Of a stretch of 64,000 nt of DNA, positions 53,935 through 63,217 are shown piece after piece. Below the pieces are notes generated by a model. It worked only from the letters and a program-made list of their open reading frames with translations, searched no databases and was not told the DNA's origin. The DNA is taken from contig NZ_CP051514.1 of the NCBI RefSeq assembly GCF_012689525.1, positions 496,001-560,000 on the forward strand. The letters run 5' to 3'. This stretch comes from Paraburkholderia aromaticivorans (GTDB taxonomy: Bacteria > Pseudomonadota > Gammaproteobacteria > Burkholderiales > Burkholderiaceae). Position 1 is the stretch's first letter. Every line of letters starts with the position of its first letter. The translations under genes were made by a program, and so were the position numbers.

Positions 53935-55125
53935 GGCTTCGCTGAACAAGCCGCTGAATTTGCAACGTGTCCGCGATTTGGAGGTGTTCAGGCCGTGAAG
54001 CCGAGCTTCACCCCTCGGCTTTTGGCCCTTGCGGGCGTTGCAGGCGGGCGTTTTGCCCGCCTTTCGCCCATTACGGGCGAACCTGTGCCATCAATCGCGT
54101 GCGCGACAGATAGACATTGGCCAGCGCCAGTGCCACGAACGCCCGGTTTGCATTCTTTGCCAGACCGCGATAGCGCACCTTCGTGAATCCCCATAGACGC
54201 TTGACGACCGCGAACACATGTTCGACCCGAGCCCGGATCTTCGACTTGTTGCGGTTCTTGCCGCGTTGCACCTCGTCGACTTCACCGCCCGCGCGGCGCG
54301 TGCGCTGATTCGTGAAGTCGCGCGCCTTCGGCGCTTTGCTGTGTATCAGCGCCTTCTGGCTCGCATAGGCGCTGTCACCGTAGACCCGCCGCTCCTGGCC
54401 GTGCAGCAATTGCGGGAGCGGGTGCTTGTCATGCACGTTAGCCGGGGTGAGTACCGCGCTGTGCGCCAGACCGCTTTGGCTGTCCACACCGATATGCAGC
54501 TTCGCGCCGAAATACCATTGCTTGCCCTTACGCGTCTGATGCATCTCGGGGTCGCGCGCTTTCTGCTCGTTCTTTGTCGAGCTCGGCGCGGCGATGAGGG
54601 GGGCATCCACGATGGTGCCGCTGTTGAGCTTCATGCCGCTGGCTTGCAGGACTCGGCCCACTTTGGCGAAGAGCTGCTCACCCAGTTTGTTCGCCTCAAG
54701 CATGCGACGGAATTTGAGCAGCGTCGTCGCGTCCGGTACGGACTCGCAACCCAGGTCAATACCCACAAAGCGACGCAGGCTGGTGCTGTCGTAGAGTGCC
54801 TCTTCGCAGGCAAAGTCGGCCAGATTGAACCGGTGCTGCACGAAGTGAATCCGCAGCATGCGTTCCAGACCAATCGGCGGACGGCCATTGCCGCGTTTCG
54901 GATAATGCGGCTCGATGACCGCGCACAGTTCGGCCCACGGCATGATCGTGTTCATCGTGTCGAGAAACTCGTCGCGCCGCGTGCGTTTGCGGTGAGTCTC
55001 GAAACCCGCACCTTGATCGGCTGCCATCGCCAGTGTCTGCTGCTTCATCCTGTTCTGCTTTCTTCGTTGACTCAGACCTCTATAACGCCTGAGGTTCACA
55101 AGCGGTGGACTTAATCAGCATTGCC
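53935..55125 (-). mobile_element. IS5-family element
   Basis: A 1191-bp element with one transposase gene. Its ends are inverted repeats: GGCTTCGCTGAACAAG at the left, and GGCAATGCTGATTAAG when the right end is read on the minus strand. CTAA is duplicated at 53931-53934 and 55126-55129, the 4-bp duplication typical of IS5. Confidence 0.9.
54071..55048 (-). CDS. IS5-family transposase
   Basis: A 325-residue DDE transposase starting at ATG 55048 (MKQQTLAMAADQGAGFETHR). It has the IS5 N-terminal domain (GRPPIGLERMLRIHFVQHRF, YDSTSLRRFVGIDLGCESVP), the first catalytic Asp in SGTIVDAPLIAAPSST, the second in RRVYGDSAYASQKA and the Glu in ARVEHVFAVVKRLWGF. Full length, with no lesion visible. Confidence 0.94.
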   Translation of the reverse strand: MKQQTLAMAADQGAGFETHRKRTRRDEFLDTMNTIMPWAELCAVIEPHYPKRGNGRPPIGLERMLRIHFVQHRFNLADFACEEALYDSTSLRRFVGIDLGCESVPDATTLLKFRRMLEANKLGEQLFAKVGRVLQASGMKLNSGTIVDAPLIAAPSSTKNEQKARDPEMHQTRKGKQWYFGAKLHIGVDSQSGLAHSAVLTPANVHDKHPLPQLLHGQERRVYGDSAYASQKALIHSKAPKARDFTNQRTRRAGGEVDEVQRGKNRNKSKIRARVEHVFAVVKRLWGFTKVRYRGLAKNANRAFVALALANVYLSRTRLMAQVRP

Positions 55126-55261
55126 CTAACACTACGGGCCGCCTTCATCCGCGCAGCCGATTCGACGGTCAACGCAAATCCCTAGACCATGTTCGTTTTC
55201 CTCGGGAGAGCAAATACACGAGCATCCACCATCAAGTAGCCACAAATTGCAGGAGGGCTTC

Positions 55262-55516
55262 ATGTTTCGGACCACGCCAGTAATTGCCAGCAAAATCGTT
55301 GGCGGCGAAAACATCCACGCTGAATTTCTGAGTGACACGGGACGATTGCGAATTCTCGGTGGAGCGATAGTTCGGGCAGAATGGTTTCCACCCCATTCCT
55401 GGTTCGCTATTGCATCTGTCGCGGGATACAGCCGATGGGGCAACCGCCCTGACGAGACCGACTTGCTGCGCCTTATCGATGACTTTCTAAGGATGCCGGT
55501 GGGACCGGCTGAATGA
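55262..55516 (+). CDS. Small hypothetical protein, 84 residues
   Basis: Starts at ATG 55262 (MFRTTPVIASKIVGGENIHA), preceded by GCAGGAGGGC, a good ribosome binding site. It contains WFPPHSWFAIASVAGYSRWG and LLRLIDDFLRMPVGPAE. Composition is protein-like and the codon pattern is coherent. No family recognised. Confidence 0.5.
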   Translation: MFRTTPVIASKIVGGENIHAEFLSDTGRLRILGGAIVRAEWFPPHSWFAIASVAGYSRWGNRPDETDLLRLIDDFLRMPVGPAE

Positions 55517-55915
55517 GCGGGACGTTCAATATGCGGTTGCGGGCATCGAAAGCCCCGGTATCGTCGCGCGGCCTACGCAGTACCCCGGTCGTGCGGCGCA
55601 CCAACGCTCAGAGGTTGATGCGTCTCTCTCAAGTTGCCTTCGGATCTGAAGAATTCTGCCGGCAACGGGTTCGGGAATGCTTTCCAAGCCGTTCGCCGCT
55701 GAAGCGTGCCCCCGCGGTCGCCACTTCGGCGTAGTCGATTGTGAGGAGGCGCGGGCAGTCCCGACGTCCACAGCGAACTGGACAGAACAACATCAGCAAC
55801 GAGTTCAAACCAGGGAGCCTGAGTCCGGTGTCGACGGCATCGCCTCCGGGCATCTCAGTCTTCGCGCCACGGTATGGTTGTTGCGCCGGTTGATTAACCG
55901 CTCCGGACGTTTCCA
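55517..55915. other. 400-bp region without recognised gene
   Basis: Between a small hypothetical gene and a response regulator gene. Nothing recognisable is encoded; it presumably carries the response regulator promoter. Confidence 0.4.
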
Positions 55916-56353
55916 ATGCCAACCATTCTCCTGGTCGATAACGAACCCGACATCCTGGCCGCTATGCGAATGGCTTTGGAATGGCGCGGATACCGGGTAC
56001 TTCTGTCGGAAGACGGCAGTACGGCGCTAGAAAAGGCTGGCAGGAATTTGCCGGACCTCATTGTTACGGACTGCAGCATGCCGGAGATGGACGGTGTCGA
56101 GTTGTGCCGACATCTCAAGTTATACCCAGCGCTTATGACAATACCGGTAATTATGGTCTCGGCGGCGGCGCAGCCTCACCCGCAGCCGGCCCTCTGGAAC
56201 GCGTTCTTGCTTAAACCCGTAAACCTCGATGCATTTGAGTCTACGGTGGAATTGCTGCTGTTATCGCGACCGTTGCGTGAAACGCTTCGGCCGTTGTGTT
56301 CCGACCGCGCAATGTCGCGGTGGCAACCGGTATCTTCGGAATTGATATCCTGA
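55916..56353 (+). CDS. Single-domain response regulator (copy B)
   Basis: A 145-residue receiver with acidic pocket DNEPD, phospho-acceptor Asp52 in LIVTDCSMPEMDG and the conserved Lys in NAFLLKPVNLDAF. It has no output domain. It is a clear paralog of the protein at 42654-43091, including the C-terminal MSRWQPVS. It heads the second copy of the duplicated stress block, now on the plus strand. Confidence 0.9.
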   Translation: MPTILLVDNEPDILAAMRMALEWRGYRVLLSEDGSTALEKAGRNLPDLIVTDCSMPEMDGVELCRHLKLYPALMTIPVIMVSAAAQPHPQPALWNAFLLKPVNLDAFESTVELLLLSRPLRETLRPLCSDRAMSRWQPVSSELIS

Positions 56354-56897
56354 GTTCGCGGAGGGCAGCCGTCCGGGCGCAACCAGGCTATATGTCGACA
56401 GACGGCGGTCGCACAGAGACAGTTCTATGGAGCGCCGCTGTTCTCGCATCGGCGAAACCTGTGCGCGATGAGGGAGCAGAAACGGAAGCGAACCAAGACA
56501 AATCAAGGATGAGTTGCATGCCCCGCACCAATACAGCCCACAGCCACTGCGCCGTACCGGATGTTGTGCTAGCGAGCTTCGCGGCACCCGCGGAGCCGGT
56601 CGCAGGCGTCGCATTGCATTTCGCCCGCCTGGGTGACGGTCTGTAACCAGCCGGCGGACAGGTCTGCAAGCAGAGAAGGTGAAGTAGACGGCGCCATTGC
56701 GATGCTCCTGATTGGACTTGATGAGTTGCAAACGAGTTGCTTCGCTAGACGTAAGCCGGTGCGGGCGGTCGAAGATGGATCAAAGTCACAGTCGACGAAG
56801 CAGAAAAACCGGCCCAGGAGTGAGGGTCCAGTGGGTATGCGCCTTGCGTGCCGAGTGCTGCGACAGCGCACCGAGCTCTTACCTGGAGTAATTCGCC
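56354..56897. other. 540-bp region without recognised gene
   Basis: Between the response regulator and the HAD phosphatase gene. Short frames exist on both strands but none has recognisable content. No repeat or RNA was identified. Confidence 0.4.
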
Positions 56898-57575
56898 ATG
56901 ATCAAGGCTGCGGTCTTCGATATCGACGGAACGCTGGTCGATTCTGTCGATCTGCATGCGAGCGCCTGGCAAGAGGTGTTCGCCCGCTTCGGGCATAACG
57001 TCACGTTCGAGCAGGCACGCAGCCAGATCGGCAAGGGTGGCGACCAGCTTCTGCCGGTTTTTCTTTCCTCCGCCCAGCGCGAGGACTATGGCGACGCGTT
57101 GGAAAAATGGCGCGGCGAGCGATTCACAACAAAGTACCTGCCGATGATTCGCCCGTTTTCGGCGGTGCCGGATTTGCTACGTCGCGTTCACGACGGCGGC
57201 CTCAAGGTAGCGGTGGCGTCGTCGGCTAGAAAGGAGGAACTCGAAATCTACCTGGATATCGCTGGAATTTCGCAGCTGGTCGACCAATCCACATCGTCGA
57301 CCGACGCGGAGAAGTCGAAGCCGGCACCGGACATCTTCGAAGTGGCGCTCAAAAAACTGGGGATCGCCGCGACCGATGCTGTGGCGATAGGCGATACGCC
57401 GTACGACGCGCAAGCGGCCGGGAAAGCCGGGATGCAAACCATCGGCCTGCTGTGTGGCGGCTTTACGGAGGGCAGTCTTCGAGCTGGCGGCTGCGTGGCC
57501 GTGTACCCCGGACCTGGGGCATTGCTGGCCTGCTTCGACGCGTCGCCGCTCGGAGCTGGGATGCAGCCAGAATAA
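56898..57575 (+). CDS. HAD-family phosphatase (copy B, intact)
   Basis: A 225-residue HAD hydrolase of the beta-phosphoglucomutase/phosphoglycolate phosphatase group. Motif I is FDIDGTLVDS with the nucleophile Asp. The cap contains GKGGDQLLP, motif II is VAVASSARKEELE, the motif III Lys is in EKSKPAPDIFE, and motif IV is VAIGDTPYDAQAAGKAG. The substrate is probably a small phosphorylated metabolite. ATG 56898 lies 6 bases after a weak GGAGTAA. The truncated paralog is at 43451-43659. Confidence 0.92.
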   Translation: MIKAAVFDIDGTLVDSVDLHASAWQEVFARFGHNVTFEQARSQIGKGGDQLLPVFLSSAQREDYGDALEKWRGERFTTKYLPMIRPFSAVPDLLRRVHDGGLKVAVASSARKEELEIYLDIAGISQLVDQSTSSTDAEKSKPAPDIFEVALKKLGIAATDAVAIGDTPYDAQAAGKAGMQTIGLLCGGFTEGSLRAGGCVAVYPGPGALLACFDASPLGAGMQPE

Positions 57576-57639
57576 TCCCGCGTCGCGGCGCATTAGCGGC
57601 ATCTTTAGTCGTCCGAATATAGACAACGGCCAAACGGTC

Positions 57640-58061
57640 GCCAGTTGTCGGGCTCGTCGCGATCGGCGCCTCCGGCCTGGAGATTTGTCACGAGTGGTCG
57701 TCGAAGTTTCGACATTGACAGGTACGACCCGGATGTCGATAGTCATCCGCGTCTGCAGCAGTATTCGATCGAACTCGGCCCGGCTGACCGCGTGCAGAAC
57801 AGCATGCTGCTCGACTGCGTGTCCGTTGTATGGGTGAATCCTGACAGGTTCGTCGGCCCCGCGGGTCTGCTACAGGCTTACCGCCTCATTGTCGACTCAC
57901 GCGACGAAGCCACCGCTCAACGCCTCGACAATCTGGAGGATCCGTACCGGCTGTTTCGCTGCCGCACCATCATGAATTGCGTCGTCGTCTGTCCGAAAGA
58001 CTTTAATCCTGCCCGCGCCATCGGAAATATACGGTCGATGCTCACGTGCAGATCTGTTTGA
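57640..58061 (+). pseudogene. sdhB: Succinate dehydrogenase iron-sulfur subunit remnant
   Basis: The frame reads FDIDRYDPDVDSHPRLQQYS like the SdhB N-terminus. After an internal deletion of the 2Fe-2S region it reads WVNPDRFVGPAGLLQAYRLI, SRDEATAQRLDNLEDPYRLF and CRTIMNCVVVCPKDFNPARA, the SdhB C-terminus with cysteine ligands of the 4Fe-4S and 3Fe-4S clusters. In another frame at about 57795 the text CCSTACPLYG corresponds to the CCSTSCP motif, so there is a frameshift as well. It is a shortened, non-functional copy far from any sdh operon. Confidence 0.8.
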
Positions 58062-58357
58062 ATGCAGCCCTTTGCCGATCTTGCGTGGACGTTCGCATCA
58101 GTTTGAAAATTTGACGCGTATCCGTTGTATGCCGCGTGCTGTAGTCGACGGTACGCAAGCGATCGCTCGTTACGGACGGCACCGCTGCCAGGGCGCGGTC
58201 GCGGCATGAACGTTGCGCGCCTGAAGAAAGTTGGGAGTCTATGTTGGCCGCGCGAATCAGCGCGACCGAATCATCGAGTATCTACGGGCTACGGCAGGGC
58301 GGCCGGTCTTCTCCACGAGCAGATCGTCCTCCGTCCGTGGCCATTACAGGAGAAATC

Positions 58358-59404
58358 ATGAGTCGCGCATTCAGCAAGGTCGCTGTTTCCCCGAAAACGG
58401 TCGGAGCGCTCGCAACTGCCGCAGCCGTCAGTGCGCTGTGGGTTCAATATCGTGCGCGTAGAGCCGAACGCGATAATCCACCAATCGGGAGCTTTGTCGA
58501 GGTCGACGGAATACTGCTTCATTATGTCGACAAGGGCGAAGGACCTGCCGTCGTGCTCTTGCATGGCAATGCGGTGCTACTTCAGGACTTCGTTGGTAGC
58601 GGCCTGATCGATCGGTTAGCCGAGCGGCACAGGGTGATCGCGTTTGATCGGCCGGGCTTCGGTTACAGCGGGCGACCACGCGACCGTCTCTGGACCGCGC
58701 AGGCGCAGGCCGCCCTCATTCAACAGGCGCTCACGTTGCTGGGCGTAGAGCAACCCGTCGTGCTCGGACATTCGTGGGGCACGCTGGTCGCGCTTGGCAT
58801 GGCGGTCGGCGGCGCCGCTGGCGTGCGCGGACTCGTGCTGGTGTCCGGTTACTACTACCCGAGCGCGCGCGCCGATGTCGCGCTCGCCGCGCCGGCGGCA
58901 CTTCCCGTGCTCGGGGATGTCTTGCGCCATACCGTATCACCGCTGACCGCTCGCCTGTTGCTGAAGCGCAGCGTGGAAGTGATGTTCGCTCCGGCGCCCA
59001 TGCCAGCCGACTTCTTCGATGTCATTCCTCGTGAGATGCTGCTGCGTCCCGTGCAAATCAGGGCCGAGGCCGAGGATGCCGCGTTCATGATCCCGGCCGC
59101 AGCGCAGTTGCGTGCTCATTATTCCGACCTGAAGATACCAGTCAGTATTTTTGCCGGCGCGAAGGACAAGGTCGTCGACCCTGAATCGAATTCAGTCCGG
59201 CTGCACGGCGCGGTGCCTCTCAGCACAATAATTGTTGCTCCCGAGGCCGGGCATATGGTGCATTACACGGTAGCCGGTGAAATCGTGGAGGCAATCAATG
59301 GGATGACCGCCGGGCTGCATGAGCAGTCCAGAGCTGGCGATGCCACCATCGGCGACAGGTCATCTGCAACTGAAATGTTGGAGGATGCACCAGTGACGAC
59401 CTGA
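58358..59404 (+). CDS. Alpha/beta hydrolase with N-terminal membrane anchor (copy B)
   Basis: A 348-residue hydrolase starting at ATG 58358 after ACAGGAGAAATC. Residues 12-28 (TVGALATAAAVSALWVQY) could be a membrane anchor or signal. The fold follows with VVLLHGNAVLLQDFVGSGL (oxyanion loop), the nucleophile Ser in VVLGHSWGTLVALGMA, an Asp in IFAGAKDKVVDPES and the catalytic His in APEAGHMVHYTVAG. The substrate is unknown. The last 30 residues (TIGDRSSATEMLEDAPVTT) are polar. A flavoprotein gene follows after 82 bases. The dead partial paralog is at 47310-47902. Confidence 0.9.
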   Translation: MSRAFSKVAVSPKTVGALATAAAVSALWVQYRARRAERDNPPIGSFVEVDGILLHYVDKGEGPAVVLLHGNAVLLQDFVGSGLIDRLAERHRVIAFDRPGFGYSGRPRDRLWTAQAQAALIQQALTLLGVEQPVVLGHSWGTLVALGMAVGGAAGVRGLVLVSGYYYPSARADVALAAPAALPVLGDVLRHTVSPLTARLLLKRSVEVMFAPAPMPADFFDVIPREMLLRPVQIRAEAEDAAFMIPAAAQLRAHYSDLKIPVSIFAGAKDKVVDPESNSVRLHGAVPLSTIIVAPEAGHMVHYTVAGEIVEAINGMTAGLHEQSRAGDATIGDRSSATEMLEDAPVTT

Positions 59405-59486
59405 CTGGCAGTCGCTCGCGGCCTGTAGCGAGCGGTTGGCTGAAGCGTGCCGTGATACTCATTGTGCTCAGGATGGATGCTTTCCG

Positions 59487-60413
59487 ATGAATGGTTCGAT
59501 CGACTGTGTAATCGTAGGCGGAGGGCCGGCCGGCTTGACCGGGGCACTTTATCTTGCTCGCTATCGCCGAACGATGCGAGTCTTTGACACCGGCGAAAGT
59601 CGCGCGCGGCTTATCCCCGTTGCGCGTAACGTGCCAGGCTTTCCGACGGGCATTAGCGGTGAGGCCTGGCTGGCGAACCTGCGCGAGCAGCTCACGCCGT
59701 ACCACGTGGCGCCCGAACATGCCAAGGTGGAGGCCATCAAGGCTGTCAGCAATGGTTTCCGGATCGACTACCGTCCAATACGAGGCGGTGACGCACAACC
59801 AGCGCGTCCGGTGTATGCCAGGCGTGTTTTGCTCGCCGCGGGCATACGTGACGGACTGCCGTCGGTGCCCAACGCGGATGAGCTGACACGCTCCGGCCTG
59901 TTCCGCCTCTGTCCGATATGCGACGGTTATGAGAATGAAGGCAAGCGCGTCGCGATGTTGGGACCGGCGAAGTGTGCGCTATCGCACGCCGTTTTCATGC
60001 GGACATTTTCGCGCGACGTGTCTGTGGTGGCCTCCGACCTCCACGCCCTATCGGACGCAGAAGTGGATTCGGCTGCCGCCAGTGGCGTCAGTTTGATCGC
60101 GCTATCGAGACTCGAAGCACCTCAGGGCGCTGACCGGGCAGTGCAGATCATCGGCCTGGGCGGAGTGATTCACCGTTTCGACTCGGTCTATCCCGTCATG
60201 GGTTGCCATCCTCGGACCGACGTATTGGGACTTGAAGTGGAGCGCGACGAGGACGGAATGGTGAGAACTGACAAGCATCAGCGTACCAGCATTCAACATC
60301 TCTACGCGGCCGGCGACATCGTCAATACCCTCAATCAGATCAGCGTCGCCTCAGGCGAAGCGGCCATTGCCGCGACGGCGATTCATAAGAGCCTTCCACA
60401 CAACGCACGTTAG
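59487..60413 (+). CDS. Thioredoxin-reductase-like flavoprotein (copy B)
   Basis: A 308-residue NAD(P)/FAD-dependent oxidoreductase starting at ATG 59487. The FAD-binding Rossmann motif is VIVGGGPAGLTGALYLA, the redox-type Cys pair is LCPICDGYENEG, the NAD(P) site is near VAMLGPAKCALSHAV, and the C-terminal FAD segment is HLYAAGDIVNTLNQISVASG. The length and layout are those of thioredoxin reductase (about 310-320 residues), but the Cys pair is CPIC rather than CATC, and the NAD(P) motif lacks the usual GGGxSA. Its electron acceptor is therefore uncertain. No thioredoxin gene is adjacent. Confidence 0.88.
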   Translation: MNGSIDCVIVGGGPAGLTGALYLARYRRTMRVFDTGESRARLIPVARNVPGFPTGISGEAWLANLREQLTPYHVAPEHAKVEAIKAVSNGFRIDYRPIRGGDAQPARPVYARRVLLAAGIRDGLPSVPNADELTRSGLFRLCPICDGYENEGKRVAMLGPAKCALSHAVFMRTFSRDVSVVASDLHALSDAEVDSAAASGVSLIALSRLEAPQGADRAVQIIGLGGVIHRFDSVYPVMGCHPRTDVLGLEVERDEDGMVRTDKHQRTSIQHLYAAGDIVNTLNQISVASGEAAIAATAIHKSLPHNAR

Positions 60414-60419
60414 AGCGCC

Positions 60420-60560
60420 TGCGAATTGCGCGGGCTGAGGCGCGTCAGCGCCGCGGCTCCGGGTCCGTTATTTCCGCTGCGATGTAGCCGTGGTTAGTCA
60501 TCGCCACCAGCGCGATACCGGCGATCATATTGCCGGTCAAGGTGAGCGGGAAGAATAACG
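60420..60560 (-). pseudogene. FNT transporter C-terminal fragment (copy B)
   Basis: On the minus strand this stretch reads LTGNMIAGIALVAMTNHGYI and AAEITDPEPRR, the last 40 residues of the transporter that is intact at 48849-49700. Upstream the similarity stops, so only a stub is left. It lies directly after the flavoprotein gene, the same order as in copy A. Confidence 0.85.
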
Positions 60561-60639
60561 ACTGCATGAGCGCAGGAGCCGCGGTGACTGCGACGCCCTA
60601 TGTCGAGTTGGACGCCCCCGCTCGAAACACTGGAATCGG

Positions 60640-60935
60640 GCCATGACACGACGCGGATGCTGGACGCCGTGGATCCGCTCGATGAGCTACGTACCGGTCT
60701 TCACGATCCGGAAGGCCTGCGCGTCGATCTGCTGCGCCTGCTCAGGATTGCCCACACGGCTCGTCAACGGCGCCGGGCTGATGGTCAGCGCGCACGATAA
60801 GCCATTCGTTGATCAGATCGCGGACGTAATCGATCAGATCGACCGATACGTTGCCGATCTGCTGGCGATTGGTGACGTACTGCAACCGTTAGGGGCACTG
60901 CGTCCTGATGGCACGGATTGTTTCAACGGCGGCCG
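60640..60935 (+). pseudogene. Frameshifted small hypothetical gene
   Basis: Two frames with coherent text meet here: MLDAVDPLDELRTGLHDPEG with LRVDLLRLLRIAHTA in one, and VNGAGLMVSAHDKPFVDQIA with DVIDQIDRYVADLLAIGDVL in the other. They look like parts of one helical protein broken by a frameshift at about 60770. No family is recognised. Confidence 0.45.
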
Positions 60936-61157
60936 AGCTGCTCGCCGACCGGCCAGGATGTTTGCCGGTAAGCCGGATGTCCTGCTCGACGCTAACCAGG
61001 CACTACCTGCCGGCAGACACATTGTCATTCCCTCGCCGTTAATCTGGGCGAGAGCAGATATGTCGTGGTGTTTTTCGGACTGTTGATCAATGCGAGCGAT
61101 CGCGGTCATTCGATCGGCGACGATCAGACACAGAATCCGAAAAATGCTAAGGGTGCT

Positions 61158-61475
61158 CTAACGGGGGGCCGACCGCGCGAGTGGACTGCCTGCGAATGGG
61201 TCGTTCGTCCAGTCCGCACCTGCTCGCAAAGATGGTTTGGAAACGGAACCTAACGACAATTCAAAGTGCCCGATGGACTGTCCCGCACTGATTGCCTGCT
61301 TCAGCCATTGAGGCATCGGCCCTTCGCCGCTCCAGCTATCGCCATTCGCGCTACGGTAACGGCCAGCTTCAGGCGCGGCCGCGAGTGCGGAGGCCAGATC
61401 ATCCGGGCTGATGCCGAAGTCCTCCATGCGGTGACGGAGATAGGCAATCATACTGTCCCGCTTGCGTTCATCCAT
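61158..61475 (-). CDS. H-NS-like DNA-binding protein
   Basis: A 105-residue protein starting at ATG 61475 (MDERKRDSMIAYLRHRMEDF). A short helical N-terminus is followed by the H-NS C-terminal DNA-binding motif RYRSANGDSWSGEGPMPQWL and AISAGQSIGHFEL. It lacks the long oligomerisation region of classical H-NS, as is common in short Burkholderia paralogs. The final 30 residues (SLGSVSKPSLRAGADWTNDP) extend beyond the usual end. It may silence or modulate AT-rich acquired DNA of this island. Confidence 0.8.
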   Translation of the reverse strand: MDERKRDSMIAYLRHRMEDFGISPDDLASALAAAPEAGRYRSANGDSWSGEGPMPQWLKQAISAGQSIGHFELSLGSVSKPSLRAGADWTNDPFAGSPLARSAPR

Positions 61476-61553
61476 GAAACCTGTTTCCTTGTAAATCGGT
61501 TCTCTGATTCGCGTGCGACAGGCAGGTCCGCTCGCCGCGTTGCCGGTGTCAAA

Positions 61554-61790
61554 CTATTCGCCAGGGCCGAGGATGACGTCGATGGACGCCTGGCCAGCGA
61601 TCTCCGCGACGAAGTAAGCCCAACGACTCGAAAACGGGCCGCCGTGAACTTTTATCCGCTGACCTGCCGCCGCCACTCCCGGCGCATGAGTCGGCCCCTC
61701 TATGCGGAACCACGCGTCAAACATGTCTTCGGACGTGGGCACCAGCTCAATATAAATCTCGAGCCCGCGATACTTCACCGTTCTTTGCAT
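61554..61790 (-). CDS. Small hypothetical protein, 78 residues
   Basis: Reads MQRTVKYRGLEIYIELVPTS, MFDAWFRIEGPTHAPGV, KVHGGPFSSRWAYFVAEIAG. A compact, beta-rich sequence with a clear start at ATG 61790 and a normal composition. No named family, but it resembles small Burkholderia conserved hypotheticals. Confidence 0.6.
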   Translation of the reverse strand: MQRTVKYRGLEIYIELVPTSEDMFDAWFRIEGPTHAPGVAAAGQRIKVHGGPFSSRWAYFVAEIAGQASIDVILGPGE

Positions 61791-61831
61791 ACTGTTCCTT
61801 CACATTCCACAATGTGCCTCGGGACTCCGCG

Positions 61832-62407
61832 TCAAAGGCGCTGAACCGCACCCACGTAGGTCCCTGTCGCATCCCTCAGCTGCTGCGCTGCGGCCTGCAC
61901 GGGCGTTGGCAGCTCGCTTAGTGCAAGTTGGGTGACAGCACTGTCCAGCCGCCTGCGAAGTTCTATCACGAGATCCATGACACTGGCATCACCGACACGC
62001 CGGCGATTGCTCTGCCTGGAGCCGACCAGTGAGCAATCGACAAGACGGTCAACCTTGCGGAAGTAGGCCTGGGTCGCCAGACGGTGCCTTGCATGGAGCG
62101 AGGCGATATTCGACTTTGAAAGGCAATCCTTAACAACCTCGACATTCATGCCAAAATGAATCTGCAGCGCGTCGGCAGCATCCGCCCGGTGAAAACACGC
62201 CACCTGATCGAACAGCGTCTCGCCATCTCCGTCGATCAGATCAATCCAGACCTCACCGTCTTCGATCGCCTTTCCCGACGGATGAATCACCCGTTCGTCC
62301 TCATTGGCGGCAGCGAGCAACCGGTGGCCGTCGACATCATCAACCGGCATTTCGAAAACCTCGACCAGTTCGCCGCTTACCGCGACCTGCATGACCAGTA
62401 ACGCCAT
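61832..62407 (-). CDS. Hypothetical protein, 191 residues
   Basis: Starts at ATG 62407 (MALLVMQVAVSGELVEVFEM), after AAGGAGCAAAG. The first 80 residues look beta-rich (RVIHPSGKAIEDGEVWIDLI, GDGETLFDQVACFHRADAAD). The remainder is helical with an ELRRRLDSAVTQLALSELPT segment. No membrane helix, no recognised domain. An open frame extends upstream but lacks a better start. Confidence 0.55.
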   Translation of the reverse strand: MALLVMQVAVSGELVEVFEMPVDDVDGHRLLAAANEDERVIHPSGKAIEDGEVWIDLIDGDGETLFDQVACFHRADAADALQIHFGMNVEVVKDCLSKSNIASLHARHRLATQAYFRKVDRLVDCSLVGSRQSNRRRVGDASVMDLVIELRRRLDSAVTQLALSELPTPVQAAAQQLRDATGTYVGAVQRL

Positions 62408-62788
62408 CTTTGCTCCTTGTGTTGCGATTGACGGGAATAGCGTTGTGCCGATCAGGCGACCAGATCCCGTGATCCGGTTGAGTGACGTTCTGGTGGGCGC
62501 GAGCTCTGGCACCCTTGAGGCGCTCGTTGCGACGCTGTGCGAAACAATACGATTGGTGCGGGTGTGGCAGGCATCGTGTGTCGTGAGGCGCATCATACGG
62601 CGGACATTCTGCGCGCCAATCTGTGACGACACCAGGAGTCGTCAAAGCGGTGTCGCCTGAATGACACCTGTCCATCCGGACGGAGGTGCTATGGCTGTGT
62701 ATCGTTGCGATCAGACCGGTACTGCACCAACGGCCAGTCGATTCCCGACGCCGTCCATCCTGCCGCTACCACGAAGGATGAGTGTCGA

Positions 62789-63019
62789 CTAACCGCGACT
62801 GTCGACCCAGTCACGTGCCCAGGTCGTAGCGCGTCCCAGGGCCTGCGTTTCGTTATCGAAATAGTCGAGCGCGTGGAACTTGTAGGAGACCGGATCTGCG
62901 TCAAGGGCGTCACCCCTTACCAGCATAAGGTTGGCGGCAAACCAGCCGTCCGGTAACCGATGCGCAGAGGGGGAGACTGAATAACCGTTGTAATGGTGAA
63001 GATGTTTATTATTTTGCAT
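62789..63019 (-). CDS. Small conserved-looking hypothetical protein
   Basis: A 76-residue protein. NGYSVSPSAHRLPDGWFAAN, LMLVRGDALDADPV and YFDNETQALGRATTWARDWV give the layout of small beta-beta-alpha proteins often found in Burkholderia. Function unknown. Start ATG 63019; the upstream sequence is AT-rich. Confidence 0.6.
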   Translation of the reverse strand: MQNNKHLHHYNGYSVSPSAHRLPDGWFAANLMLVRGDALDADPVSYKFHALDYFDNETQALGRATTWARDWVDSRG

Positions 63020-63217
63020 AAGCGATAACCGGGCGCCACCCGCACGACATTCATGCCGTACAAGCGTAATAAATAGAAAATGGGGCGAGACAGATCGTGT
63101 CGAAAAGACAAATGATGCGCACGTTGAACTCGGCGATCAGATCGGGAGCGCATGGCTCCGCGAGGATACTAGTCAGGCAAACATGCAAAGGGCCGGTAAA
63201 CCGACCCCAGGGATACG

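Noticed and set aside
54043..54064. GGCGGGC-GTTTT-GCCCGCC hairpin followed by TTT as a terminator
   Set aside because: It lies inside the IS5 element near its transposase stop but the T run is too short and no plus-strand gene ends there; left uncalled.
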